Shown in pieces: positions 35,901 to 50,900 of a DNA stretch of 64,000 bases. The stretch spans positions 124,001 through 188,000 of the forward strand of contig NZ_SUNB01000004.1 of assembly GCF_007570825.1 (NCBI RefSeq), written 5' to 3'. This DNA comes from Pleionea sediminis. Its GTDB lineage: Bacteria; Pseudomonadota; Gammaproteobacteria; Enterobacterales; Kangiellaceae. Below the pieces are notes generated by a model. The model did no database searches. It was not told the DNA's origin and saw only the letters and a program-made list of their open reading frames with translations. Position 1 is the first letter of the stretch, and each line of letters begins with the position of its first letter. The translations under genes and the position numbers were made by a program.

Positions 35901-38900
35901 CGACGAAGCGGGACGCGTGATTGGTAAACTCGATTCGAACGTCTCAACGGCATTGGGCGGTGAGGCCACCGTTACTGATATTGACAATGCGTTACTCACC
36001 GAAGGCACCAAAACGGTTTACGATAATGGCGGCCGCTTAACGCAAACGATAAACGCTTTTGGCGACAAAACCTGGTTCTTCTACAACGACCGCGGTCAAT
36101 TGACGTATACCGTCAATGCTGAAGGCGGTGTGACTCAAAACGACTACAACGCCTTCGGTGATATTGAAAAATCACGTCAATACGTTAATACCATCGATAC
36201 GACCAATTTACAGGGCGGTCACGACAGTGAAATGAAAGCCTTGGCAGAGCAAGGCGTTTTAAGTATTGATAACACGCTCGATACGGTTACCGAATTTACC
36301 TTCAACCGTCGCGGTTTATTGCGAGACACCTTACGTCAAATTATTAACTCCCAAGGTCAAGTGGATAACTGGCAAACGCGCAATGTGTACAACACCTGGG
36401 GCGAATTAAAAACCAAGCACAGCGACATTGATGAGACCAGTAATATTGAATCGGGTAATCACGTTCTGACGCAATCGTTCGACTACGATAAGCGCGGATT
36501 AAAAACCAAAACCACCGCCGATGTGGGCGGCATTAATCGCTCTACCGAAATCAAATACGATGCCTTTGGTCGTGCTGAAACTTTCATTGATGCACTGGGG
36601 AATGAAACCACCACCACTTACGACAAACTCGGCCGTGAAATCGTTGTGACCAATGCCTTGGATCACTCCGTCTCCACCACCTACGATGCGTTCGATCGGG
36701 TATTGACGAAAACCGATGCGAACAACACGACGACCCGTTATTCTTATGACGATGCCGCGCGCACCATGACGGTGACTTATCCGGGCGGCGTGCAAACGGT
36801 CACCACCACCAATGAATTTGGTGAAACGGTTAAAGTCATTAATGGTGAAGGGGAAGTCACGCAATACGAGTACGACGATAATGGTCAGCTGTTAAAAACC
36901 ATTAACGCCTTAGGTCACGAAACGGAAAGTCAATACGACAAAGGCCGGCTTAAATTCAGCATTGATGCCGACGGGCGGAAAACGGAATACACCTACGACA
37001 AAGTGGGACGCGTATTCCAACAGATTGTTGATCCGGACAATCTGCGTATCATTTCTGAAAACTATTACGACGGCAAAGGGCAGACCGTTTGGACGAAAGA
37101 CGCTGAAGGCGTTTATACCAAAACCGAATTCGATACGCTGGGTCAAGTCAAACGAGTGATTGTTGATCCGTCGCAAATTGATGCGTCGGTCTTTAAAACC
37201 GGCGATGCCGAAGCGCAAAAGCAAGCCTATGAAACCATTGGCGCGAATGAAGTCGCGCATTTAAATTTAGTGACTGAATATGCGTATGATGCGCAAGGCA
37301 ATCAAGTCACGGTGACGGAAGGCGCCAGCAGTGATAATCCCAAAGTGACTCAATATGAGTACGATGCGCTAGGTCAACTTAAATTGAAAACCGTTGATCC
37401 AGAAGGTATACATTCAACAACATCCTACCATTATGATGAGCAAGGGAATCTTCTCAGTCAAAAAGACGCTCATAATAAGAAAAGCTACTTCGTCTACGAT
37501 GAATTAAACCGAGTTATTTATACAGTTAATAAAAAAGGTTTCGTTACCGAAAAGATTTATAATGACAACGGTCAACTTATTGAAGAACGTCTCTATGACA
37601 ACCCTATCAATGAAATGCAAGAGCGCCGTCCTGTCAATACGTTGGATTACATCACACGGGAAGCTATTGAGGCACAATTACAAACGGCTGAAAGAATTAA
37701 TATCCAGGAAAATTTTGACGATAGCAACCTGAACGATTTCATTATCGACGGGAATAATGTATTCGCTGTAGAAAATGGAAAACTTGTATTCCATCACAAC
37801 ACAACCACGACTGAACCAGAATCTTTTAAAAGCAAAGAACCTCTTCAGTTCGCGCACGAGTTAACAACATCTTTCGAGATAACCGTCGGTGATGATACTC
37901 AAAACACCTATTTTTATGGCGGGCTTTTTAATAATCCAGAATCGACTGAGTCTGGTATGCACCGACAAAGTGTACTTATTGAATATGGTCAAATTAAATT
38001 AGTCAGCATTTTTGGAAATCAATTTGATACCAAAACGGTGGGGCGCATAGAAGCAAATTCAACCTATATCATTGAATTTGATACGTCATCTGATTTTTCA
38101 ACTTTATACATCCATAAAAAGGGTGAGCCGAGAGATGGACAGCAAAGTTTAACAGTTGGTGTCGATGATGAAGAATGGGGAGATACTTACTTCGAAATAC
38201 TATCTAATCCAGGTGTGCGTTCTTATGCTCCGATTGAGATAGATAACCTCTCAATTCAATCATCTAAAAATTACAGTCAGACGCAATACATTTATAACTC
38301 AAGAGGCCAAAAACAATTTATTGTGAATGCCGAAGGGTATGCTATTGAAAATGTGTTTGATGTTAACGGCAAAGTGATAGCGACTCATAACTATCAGGAT
38401 AAGAATGCTATCCAGTCTTTAGTATGGGACGAGAATAGTGGCTTCAAATCTAACTCTAATCGCATTGAAAAAATATCTGGTGGAGAAGGATGGCAAGATA
38501 TTGTGTTATCTGAAAACACAATTGAGAATGGTTCTGGAAGCTTGCGTTTCAGAGCTCCTAATGGCACTGAGAGCAACCGTTTTATTTCTGGTTTGACAAC
38601 CAACAGTGATGGTTCATACGAGGACATTCAGTTTGGTCTTCAAATTAACGGAGACTCGCTGAGTGTTTTTGAATCCGGTTCTAATGTGCATACATCGAAT
38701 ATAGAGTTTAGTGACTCAACTGAATTTCAAATTCTGATAGAAGGTGATTTGGTAATTTACCAGTACAGAAACCTTGGACAGCAAACATTCACAACCTTCT
38801 ACACATCTTCTCCGACAGACGTAAATAGCTTTGCGAATTATCGTGCGGGGGTTGCTATATTCAACGAGGGAGTAGTGCTTGAAGATATTGTGTTTAGTGA

Positions 38901-41900
38901 TCATACCGATACTATTAGCACTCAATACTTCTATGATGAACTTGGTAGAAAAGTTTATACCATCGATGCGGGTGGATATTTAAGTCAATCTATCTTTGAT
39001 AACTCAGGAAACGTCATTGAAACGCGTTCATATGATATTAATATACCCAACTATATAAATAGCAAAGAGCTTATCGATGCGTTTATTGGTTCAAACCAAC
39101 AAGGAAGCGTTAGTAGTTTTGAACAACTGGAATCATTATCTTTTGTCAGTGGTACTTCATTCAGTTATCAGCTTCCTCAACTACTGGGAGGAACAGAAAC
39201 CTCTGGCCCTATTAGCTATGCGATATCTGGATTGCCGGCTAGTATAGCGTTTGATTCTTTTTCGCATCGTCTCACTGGGCAGCCTTCAACAGCACACGAG
39301 GGACACTACGCACTAACAATATCCGCGTTTGATACAGCTGGAAACTCAACGACAAAAACTGTTTCATTAATTATAAAAAGTCCTGAGACGGAAGATTTCA
39401 ACTACCATAAAAATCAATTTTTATATGATGCTTCTGGAAGACAACGCTTTAGTGTCAATTCACAAGGTAATATTACTGAGTCTATTTACAATGATCGCGG
39501 ACAAGTTACCGAGACTAAAAAATATCGAAATCTGGCTCGATTCAATCTAATCGACAGCTTGAAAGCAGAGAACAAGCCACTAACCGCAGAATCTCTACAA
39601 GAAAAACTGAACTCTATGAGAGGGAGAGTCAAACTTTCAGTAAGCGCCTATGCTGTTTTTGATAGTGCGGGAAGAGAGCGTTTTAAAATAAATCACTTAG
39701 GTCATGTTACCGAAAATATTTTCGATAAATTAGGCCGAGTTATTAAAACAACCGTTTACGAACAACCCATTTCGAATATTTCATCAAACGCGAAAACAGA
39801 ATCGTCTATTAAGTCGGCCCTCGACTCAACAGGAGCAAGAAGTAGCTACTTTATCTATGACTCGAAAGGGCAACTTAGGTATACCGTCGATGCCAAAAAG
39901 TACGTATCCGAGAGCATATACGATGCTAAAGGCAACGTCACAGACTCTATTGATTATGATAATGCTTACACAGGCTCACTTAACTTAAATGACCTAACTG
40001 AAGATAACTTTGCGCAAATTTATAACTTACAAAGTTTATCCGCGAATGACCGTCACAGCCGAACTGTATATGATGACCTAGGTAATGTCGAAAGGGTTTA
40101 TGATGCCGAAAATAAACAACTTTTCGATCTTTATACCTACGACGCAAACAATAATGTTTTAACCCACACAAATAAAAAAGGTCACACCTGGGAATATGCC
40201 TATGACAGACTTGGCAATTTAATTGAAGAATTGTCACCCGAGGACAGATTTTATGTGACTTCCTCTATGGGATATTCGCAAGAAGCAAACACTCGGCTTA
40301 TAAAACGCATGACTTTTGATGCATTCGGAAACGTACTAACAAAGTCTGAAGGCTATGTTGACGCTGAGTTTATACAAGATCTTGGCGTTTATAATGCTGA
40401 CACGAGTGAAATGCGCACGACAACTTATCAATACGATGAATTGGGTCGTCAAACATCCGTCATACACCCTGCCATTCGCAAGTCTAATGGTACTTACAAG
40501 AGTTTATTTACAGAAACAACCTATGATGCTTTTGGCAATGCTGTGGTTAATAAAGACGCTGCTGGCAATTACAGTTACCGTGTTTATGATTCTATGAGTC
40601 GAGAGCGTTTTGCGGTAGATTCCGAAGGGTTTGTCACTGAGTATCTTTACAATGCACTCGGTAATCAAAGTGATGTTATACGCTACTCTAAACGTCTCAG
40701 TGATTTTGAAAGTCGTGAGGGTAAAGCCTACTCAGAAGAAGAGTTAGTGGCTTACTTTGAAACCAACGTAGACAATAATAAGCGTACGATCAGAAAGTCT
40801 TACGATTCGCTTAACCGCTTGATTAATATTTCGCAGCCTGAGGTGCTAGTTTTTGATCCAGCGACAGGAGAGGAGACATTACAAACACCGCAAACAAAGT
40901 ATATTTATAATGCTTTTGGCGACCTTATAAAAGAAGGTATTTATCTCGGTAATAACGAGTGGAGTGAAACTCATTATTTCTACAATAAGCTTGGACAGAA
41001 AACTGGAATCGTCAACGCCTTAGGCCACTATACGGAAACTCAATTTAACGAGTTTGGTGACGTCGAACGTACCATTGAATATGCGAAAACCGTTAACTTT
41101 GATAGTGAAGGAAACCCTCAAGTCGATAACAACGGTAAACCGATTGTTGAGCTTAACCGTGTTGGCCAAGATAACTTTTCTGCTTCTTTAGGTACCGACC
41201 GCATAAAGTCATTTGAATATAATGCACTGGGTCAAGTTACCAAAGAGTTTGTCGAGACAATAGAATACAGCTCGGCCAATATTAATTTGGAAGTCCCGAA
41301 TAAGTTTACGCAATCTAAAGCTTTGATAAAGGAAACGGGATACGATGAGTTAGGCAATATTCTGACCGTTAAACAAGGCGATAGTGTCCTAAAAACTGAA
41401 TATAACGTTCTCGGACATGCCATTGCTGGTTCAGAACAAGCGATTGAACGCCTTACTGGAACTGAAGTCGTCGACATTAAAGGCAATCAAGGTGTTAGAA
41501 ATTCTGGTATCGATCCCGATCTGGGATTAAGAGATTCGGAAGCGAGCGAGTCAAAAAAGGGTGCTTATACATCGTTTCATACTGATGTATTTGGCAATGT
41601 GTTATCAGAACGCCGTTATTTTTATGGCATTAGTGAAAGTGGTAATGTAACTAAAAGTAATCAGGATATTACTACTCTGTATCGTTACGACGTTCTTGGC
41701 AATAAAACGAGCGAGACAGATGGCGAAGGCCATACCACACGTTATTTACATGACGACCTTGGTCGAGTTATTGAAATACAAAAACTCTATAAAAATGCTC
41801 AGGAAACTAAAACCTACCTGTCAAAAACAACCTATGCGTACGATCGTAACGGTCAACAATTGCATACCGAAATCCACCTTGATAATAACGGTGACCGAAG

Positions 41901-44900
41901 CTCAGTTGGAACCTCTTATGATAATCAGTTGGATTTTTCTGCGACAGAAAACCAAATAAGTGCAGTTGCTTACAATGCGTTTGGAGAGGTCATCGCAAAA
42001 GGTGACAGAAAGTACGATCCTGATTCAGAAGAATCATATGAAGCATACGTTGCTAGTTTAGAAGAACACTTTGAATACGATGCTAATGGACGACTTAAAA
42101 GATCTGTTGCCGGTGATAATGAACATAATACGGGTACCATAACAACCGATTATTTTTACGATTTAAATGGAATGACACTCAAAGAGGTGACCAGCGATAA
42201 AGGCGAGAAAACTTATGAGTATGATATTTTAGGTCGTAAGCAAAAAGAAGTTCTACACGGTTATATTAAAACGTTTAATTTGGATGAAGGCCAGGATCCT
42301 TTCGAAGTAAAGCCAGAAATTAGCTACCAATACGATCGTTGGGGCAATGTTATTCAGAGAACGGATGCGGAAAATAATATCTATCGTTATGAATACAATC
42401 ACCAAAATCAGTTAACAAAGGAATTTAAGCCGCTTGCCAAAGCCTACGATAAAGATGGCGCGGCGATCTTAGATGATGACGGTTTATTCCGTGCAGTGAC
42501 TGAAAACTTTTACGATTTACAAGGACGATTGATTGCGACTTCCGAGCGCACACAACTTGGTTGGAACACTCGCTATAAAATATACAATTCATACAATCAA
42601 GTCATTACAGAAGTGGATGCCGAGAAAGCGCAAACTCACTACGCTTACGATGTGTTGGGTCGAATGATCGCCAAGGAAAATGCACTTGGTTATGTTCAAA
42701 CCTTTGAATACGATAAAAACGATCAGCTCGTTAAGATGGGTGATATTCGCGTTAAAACAATTGATGGACAGGAAGAAGCTTATAATCAGGAGCTGGTAAA
42801 GTACGATTACAATGCGCTAGGCAATCAAACCAAAGCTCAGTTTTCACACAGTTTGGATGCTTTTGGCAATGTCATTTGGGCAACAACTTATACCGATTAT
42901 GATGTCCGCGGTAATGTTATCAAGAAACAAAGTGCCGAGGTAACTAATAATATCGACGGTGACTCGATGATTGAGGGAACAACGGTTTATTCACACTTCG
43001 ATTCCAAAGGCCGTAAAGATTGGGAAAGAAATGGATTGTGGGGAACAGATGCATCGACTCCTGCCAATCCCGGCAATACGAACTTAAATGAGCATCGTTG
43101 GACTTATGACTACTTTGGTCGAGCGGTAACTTACAACAATTTAGGCGGTACGGACTTTACCTATGTCTACAATGACAAAGGACAAATGATTCGTAAAGTC
43201 AGAACCAGCGAGAAAGACGTTACTCGCATTGATGTAAATAATAATGAGGTGTACGCTCATGGTATTGAGTACACCTATTATGATAATGGATCGCTAAAAT
43301 CCATTATCGATAAAGATACCAAAAATTACAGTTACTATGGTTACAATAAAAATGGCCAGCGTGACTATGAACGTACCGAAGGATTTGATGCGCAAAATAA
43401 GCGATTCGATTTAGAAACGATAACAAAGTATGACTCGTTAGGTCGATTCGAACAGGTTCAAACCATTGATCGCTTGCAAACCGTTACTTATACAAGTCCT
43501 ATCGATGGCACTTCGCGAACGACTAATGTCGTTAAGATGCGCGTTGACTACAAATACGACGAAGTTGGTAATCGTCGTGCCATGCAAGTTGCGAGTAAAT
43601 TTGCTTATAATGCGGAAGATCCCGTTAATGCCGCTCCAATTGCACAATCGAATAGCCAAAGTTATACAATTAATGAGCCATTGAATGGTCTTTTTTCTAC
43701 GGGCAATAATCCTCACATTATCGGTAATAATATTTTTAACGATGAAGATATTAGTCAAGGTTATTCGCTCACGTATTCAGCTGAAGTGGCTTACGGTCGT
43801 TGGGTAAGAGAACAGACTGATCCAAATGATCCAAGAGAACCACAAAGAGAGTACGAAGAATTTGACGAACTTAGAGGTTTCGTATGGCGTGAAATCGGTT
43901 ATAAAGCGATTCCCGACTGGATGCGATTGGAAGTTAACAACAATCGATTTGAGTTACACATCGATGATATGCCTGAAGGTACCTCTAGTTATGGAGGTCT
44001 CGGGAGTCGTATCGGCAATCCTACCGATCAGGGGTCAACGGAAAATCCAGGACAATTTAAAATTCGACTCAATGCTCAAGATCGTTTTGGTCGTCGAGGC
44101 TATAGTTATTTTTTCGTTAATGTAAACCCTTATCAAAATAAACGCCCGAGTGTTAATCCAATTCAAGATATTTCCTTGTATGAAGGAACGTCAGATTCTT
44201 TTGATTTAGCAACTCAGTTCAGCGATGTTGAAAACGATGCTTTGACTTTTTCTGCTCAAGCATTCAATAGTTCAGGACAGTTGGTTGAGTTACCCAATTG
44301 GATAACTTTGAGTTCTACAGGTGAATTGCAAATCGTTAATGCAAAAGCATTAAACAATCAAGACAGAAGTGTTCGCATAAAAATTACGGCCACTGAAACA
44401 AGTACTAGTGAAAGTTATTCCGTTAGTGACGAATTTGTTGTTAATGTTATTGCTCAAAATGACGCGCCAGAGATAGACGAGGGAATTACCGATCAGTCAA
44501 ATATTCATGCTGAAATTGGTGAGTTTTTTGAGTTTTATATTCCCGAGGATGCATTTAAAGATGTTAATGGTGACGATTTAGAATATGAGATTTCAGGGTT
44601 ACCACTAAACCTTCAATTTAATGCTGAAACGAAACGTATTTACGGAACACCTACCTTAGCAGAAGAGGGACTGTATAACGTTAAGGTCACTGTAAAAGAT
44701 CCGTCCGGTTTATCGGCAACGGATGAGTTTTTTATAAGCGTTAATAATACGCCTTTAGCGCAAGGGACACTCAATGATCGCTCTTATGAGGCCACACGAG
44801 AGTTTCACTTTAATATCCGAACTCCGTTTAGCGATCCCAATGGAGACACGCTTGTTTATGAAGCTAAACAACGCGTTGAATTTGATATACCTATTGATGA

Positions 44901-47900
44901 CGATGGTGAAATCGAGCCATTTGATGATCGCTTTACTCCATTAAACCAACCGTTAAATTTTCCAAACAACGAAAGTGGCTCTTTCATAACGGATATTCCA
45001 GATTGGATGGAGTTTGATCAACAGTCAGGCGTATTCTCTGGAAGTGCGCCAACATCTGCCGCTGGCGAGACGTTTAATATACGTGTTCGAGCATTCGATG
45101 GTTATCGAACATCGCCATGGCGTGAGTTTGAATTTTCAATTACGCCTTATGTGAATCAGCGACCAACGGCCGGCAATTTATCGAATAAAATCATCGATGA
45201 AGGCGATGCACTGAATTATCAAATTAATAAAAGTCTCTTTAACGACGCGGATGGCGATACGTTAACTTACAGCGTCTATCAGATCGTCAACGGACAACAA
45301 CGTCCAATTCCAAGTTGGATGACACAATCGGAAAACAGCGATCGCATTCTATTAGGAGGTTCTTTAACAGGTATTACGCACGATCAAAATTATCGACTGC
45401 GTGTTGTTGCTACAGAAGTTGGGACCGACGAATCCTATTCGGTTGCCAAAGACTTTACGATTACAGTGATTGCCGATAACGACGCTCCCATTGTGAGTAA
45501 TCCTCCAACTGCGCCCTACACGGTACTGGCCGATGAAACAAGAATTCTTAATTTACCGGATGATTTATTTACCGATCCAAATAGCGATGCATTAACCATT
45601 ACTGTCGATAATAAACCCAGCTGGATTACTTTTGATGCTGCCAATATGAGACTCACAGCAAACGCTCCTGCGTCTCAAGTGGGTGCTCATACGGTAACAT
45701 TACGCGCAACAGATCCAGAAGGCGCTTTCGTTACACAAACCATCAACATCAACGTTAATCGCTTACCAATCGTCACAGGATCTTGGCCGACGTCACAAAC
45801 CCGTGAAGTGGAACGTTTCTACTCCTTTAATGTAGCCAATTTATTTTCTGATCCCGATGGTCATGCACTGACGTTTTCTGCGCAAGAACAAGTGACGATA
45901 GACATTCCAGGTGATGATTTTGAAGATGACCCTCGATTTGGTGAACCGGTTCGTGAAACAAATTTCCCTTCCGGTCCTGGAGAAACAGTCACTTTCTATC
46001 GTGATCTGCCTGATTGGTTAAATATAACGGAAACCGGTGTTATCAGCGGAACACCGCCGACGAATCTTGAAAATACAAGTTTAACGATTCGTGTTGCGGT
46101 TAACGATGGATTTTCGACTATTTATCGAGAATACGATCTAAACCTAACACCTTATATTAATCAGCGTCCAACCGCAGGCAACCTAGGTAACCGAACGATA
46201 GGCGAAGGTGACACACTTAATTATCAAATTAATAAAAATCTATTTAATGACGCCGATGGCGATACGTTAACTTACAGCGTTTATCACATCGTTAATGGAC
46301 AGCAGCGCGCTATTCCGGGATGGATGACTCAATCGGAAAATAGCGATCGCATTTTATTAGGAGGTTCTTTAGCAGGGATCACGCAGGATCAAAGTTATCG
46401 ACTTCGCGTTGTCGCAACTGAAGTAGGCACCGACGAAACTTATTCGGTTTCTGAAGACTTTTATATCAATGTGATTGCTGATAATGATGCGCCTATCGTA
46501 AGTAACGCTCCATCAGCGCCTTATACGGTACTGGCCGATGAAACACGAGTTATTAATTTACCGGATGATTTATTTACCGATCCAAATAGCGATGCGTTAA
46601 CGATTACTGTCGATAATAAACCCAGCTGGATCACTTTTGATGCTGCCAATATGAGACTCACAGCAAACGCTCCTTCGTCTCAAGTGGGTGCCCATACGGT
46701 AACATTACGTGCAACGGATCCAGAAGGCGCCTTCGTTACACAAACCATTAACATCAACGTTAATCGCTTACCAATCGTCACAGGATCTTGGCCGACGTCA
46801 CAAACCCGTGAAGTGGAACGTTTCTACTCCTTTAATGTAGCCAATTTATTTTCTGATCCCGATGGTCATGCACTGACGTTTTCTGCGCAAGAAAAAGCCG
46901 AGATAGAAATTCCCGGTGATGATTTTGAAGACGACCCGCGCTATGGTGAACCGGTTCGAGAGCCAAGTTTTCCTTCCGGTCCCGGCGAAACGGTAACTTT
47001 TTATCGTGACCTACCAAGTTGGTTAACGATGACGGAAGCAGGTGTGTTAAGTGGAACACCTCCAACGGGTACTCAAAACTCGACGCTTACGATTCGCGTT
47101 CAAGTGAGTGATGGTTACTCTATGGTTCAACGCGAGTTTGATCTCAATCTAACACCCTATGTTAATCAGCGACCAACGGCTGGCAACTTATCGAATAGAA
47201 CGATCGGTGAAGGCGATGCGCTGAATTATCAAATCAATAAAAGTCTCTTTAACGATGCCGATGGTGATGCGCTGACTTATAACGTGTACCACATTGTTAA
47301 TGGACAGCAGCGAGCTATTCCTGGCTGGATGACGCAATCCGAAAATGGTGATCGCATCTTATTGGGCGGTTCATTGACCGGTATTACGCAAGATCAAAGC
47401 TATCGAATACGCGTTGTTGCCACCGAAGTTGGCACCGACGAAACTTATTCGGTCGCGGAAGATTTTTATATTAATGTCACTGCCGATAATGATGCGCCGG
47501 TTGTGAATACTGCACCTGCATCCAGTTATACAGCACAAGTCGGACAATTCTTTGATCTGGATTTGCCGCAAGATACCTTTACCGATGTGAATGGCGATTC
47601 ACTTTCATACACGGTTGATGGCAAGCCTTCATGGTTGAATTTTAATGCCGATCAATTGCGTTTTACTGGTACGCCATCCGCGGGCCAACTTGGCACCTAC
47701 ACGTTAATTCTGCGGGCGACCGATCCTGACGGTGCTTCAGTTTCGCACAGCTTTGATATTCATGTGAATCGTGCACCAATACAGTCAGGTAATTGGCCAT
47801 CGACTCGCTCTACCCAAGTTCAAAGATCCTTTGCCTTTAATTTGGGCGCAGCATTCAGTGATCCGGACGGTCACAGTTTAAGTTTCTCTGCTCAAGAGGA

Positions 47901-50900
47901 AGTCACTGTCGAAATACCCGTCGATGATCTAGACAACGAAAGAGATTATGGCGAACCAATGGAACCGCAGTTTCCATCAGGTCCAGGCGAGACCTTTACT
48001 TTCTATCGTGATTTACCGAGTTGGTTAAATTTAAGTGCTGGAGGCGTACTCAGTGGAACGCCGCCAACGAATGTTCAAAACACAACGATAACGGTTCGTT
48101 TACAAGTAACGGATGGTTACTCAACCATTGCTCGTTCATTCGATTTAAATTTAACGCCTTACGTTAATGTGGGTCCTGTGGTTAGCCGTCCACTTGCTGA
48201 TCAAGGTGTGCAAGAAACTCGAAGTGGCACTTATACCTTCCCATCGAATGCATTCACCGACAGCGATGGACATTCACTCAGTTACTCAGCTCGACTAACT
48301 AACGGCAATGCATTGCCCAGTTGGATGACGTTTAATGCATCGACACGTACGTTCTCGTTTGCACCAGGTTATGGTAATCAAGGCAGCTACGACATTCGTG
48401 TCACCGCGAATGACGGCAATGGTGGAACGGTTGACGATGTTTTCCGTTTAAATGTGACTGAAGGACCGAATCGTGCGCCTTACATAAACAGTGCATTACC
48501 CAATCAAACGGCACAAGAAAGTGTGTTGCGCAGTTTCAATTTTTCCAGCACAGCTTTCCGCGATCCCGATGGTCATTCACTAACTTACAGTGCGAGATTA
48601 TCCAATGGATCATCGTTACCAAGCTGGATTGGTTTTAATGCGAGCACACGGCAATTTACAGTGAATCCAGCCTACGGTCACCAAGGTAATTACGACATTC
48701 GCGTGACGGCCAGTGATGGTCGCGGTGGCTCTGTATCAGATGTATTCCGCTTAACTGTAGCAAAAGGTCCTAATAGAAATCCTGTTGCTGGCAATATACC
48801 AACACAATCGATTAATGAAGGACAAGCGCTTAACTACACGTTAGCCTCCAGCTTGTTTACCGATCCTGATGGTGATGCGTTAAGTTATACCGCTTATCGA
48901 ATTGTCAACGGTCAACAACAAGACTTACCCAGTTGGCTGTCGTTTAATTCGTCAACACGAACTTTCAGTGGTACACGTACCGGTATAACCCGGGACGAAA
49001 ATTATGTGATCCGAGTGGTTGCTCAAGAAACGTCGACATCACAACGTTACTCGGCGTCTGATGATTTTACGTTAAGAGTGTTTGCCAACAATGATGCGCC
49101 AGTCGTCAATAATTCTCCTGCGTCCAGTTATACGGCGCGAGTAGGGCAAGCGTTTAATTTGGATTTACCACAAGATACGTTCACCGATGTCAATGGCGAT
49201 GCGTTAACGTATTCGGTCACGGGTAAACCCTCATGGTTAAGTTTTACTGCGAACCAATTGCGATTTACGGGCACGCCATCCGCAAGCCATGTCGGTTCAT
49301 CGACCATTACCTTGCGTGCGACCGATCCCGATGGTGCTTACGTAACAAAAAGCTTTGTGCTTCACGTTAATCGTCCGCCAGAATTAACGGGCAGCTGGCC
49401 TTCAACACGCGCTACACAAGTGCAGCGTTCGTTCGCATTTAACCTGGGCTCTGCTTTTAGTGATCCGGACGGTCATACTTTAAGTTTCTCTGCGCAAGAG
49501 GAAGTCACTGTCGAAATACCTGTTGATGACTTAGACAACGAAAGAGAGTATGGCGAACCAATGGAACCGCAGTTTCCATCAGGGCCGGGAGAAACCGTTA
49601 CTTTCTATCGTGATTTACCCAGTTGGTTAAACTTGAGTGCCGGAGGTGTACTCAGCGGTACGCCGCCAACGAATGTTCAAAACACAACGATAACTGTTCG
49701 CTTACAAGTAACCGATGGTTATTCAACCATTGCAAGATCGTTCGATTTGAATTTAACACCTTACGTAAATGTGGGTCCGGTCGTAAGTCGATCGCTTGCC
49801 GATCAAAGTGTGCAGGAAACTCGAACTGGTACTTATACCTTCCCATCGAACGCATTTACCGACAGCGATGGTCACTCACTCAGTTATTCGGCACGCTTGA
49901 ATAACGGTAGTGCGTTACCCAGTTGGATCAGCTTTAATGCATCGACCCGAACATTCTCCTTTGCACCGGGCTACGGTAATCAAGGCAGTTATGACATTCG
50001 CGTTACTGCGAATGATGGCAATGGCGGTACCGTAGCGGATGTTTTCCGACTAAGCGTTTCGCAAGGTCCAAATCGTGCACCATACGTTAACAGCGCATTA
50101 CCCAATCAATCGGCACAAGAAAGTATCAGTCGAAGCTTTAGTTTCTCCAGCACGGCTTTCCGCGATCCCGATGGTAATCCGTTAACCTACAGTGCTCGCT
50201 TATCCAATGGGTCATCATTACCAAGTTGGATCAATTTTAATGCGAGCACGCGACAATTTACGGTGAATCCAGCGTATGGTCATCAGGGTAGTTACGATAT
50301 TCGAGTGACGGCTAGCGATGGTCGCGGAGGATCTGTAGCTGATGTGTTCCGTTTAACGGTCGCAAAAGGTCCTAATAGAAATCCGGTTGCTGGCAACATA
50401 CCAACACAATCGATTAATGAAGGGCAGACGCTTAACTACACGTTAGCCTCCAGCTTGTTTACCGATCCCGATGGCGATGCGTTATCGTATTCGGCTTATC
50501 GAATTGTCAACGGACAACAACAATCGTTGCCTAGTTGGTTGTCATTTAATGCGTCGACACGAACTTTCAGTGGCACGCGCACAGGCATCACTCGTGACGA
50601 AACTTATACCATTCGAGTCATCGCACGTGAAACATCAACATCGCAACGATACTCAGCGTCTGATGATTTTACGTTACGTGTATTTGCCAACAATGATGCG
50701 CCGGTTGTCAATAATCCTCCGGCGTCCAGTTATACAGCACGAGTAGGGCAAGCGTTTAATTTGGATTTGCCGCAAAACACATTTACTGATGCCAATGGTG
50801 ACGCATTAACGTATTCGGTCACGGGTAAACCTTCGTGGTTAAGTTTTACTGCGAGCCAATTGCGCTTTAGCGGTACACCGTCGGCAAGCCAAGTAGGATC

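Larger units (their letters stand above)
33466..43620 (+). repeat. First YD-repeat region of the giant protein
   Basis: The translation is full of the RHS/YD motif, for example YDALGRV, YDANGNQ, YNDRGQL and FDKLGRV, at roughly 20-25 residue spacing over about 3380 residues. The motif stays in frame through the inserted domains. Nucleotide composition changes within it: lines near 34.7 kb are clearly GC-richer (34 of 60 bases in 34681-34740 by hand count) than lines after 37.4 kb (23 of 60 in 37441-37500). Confidence 0.9.
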
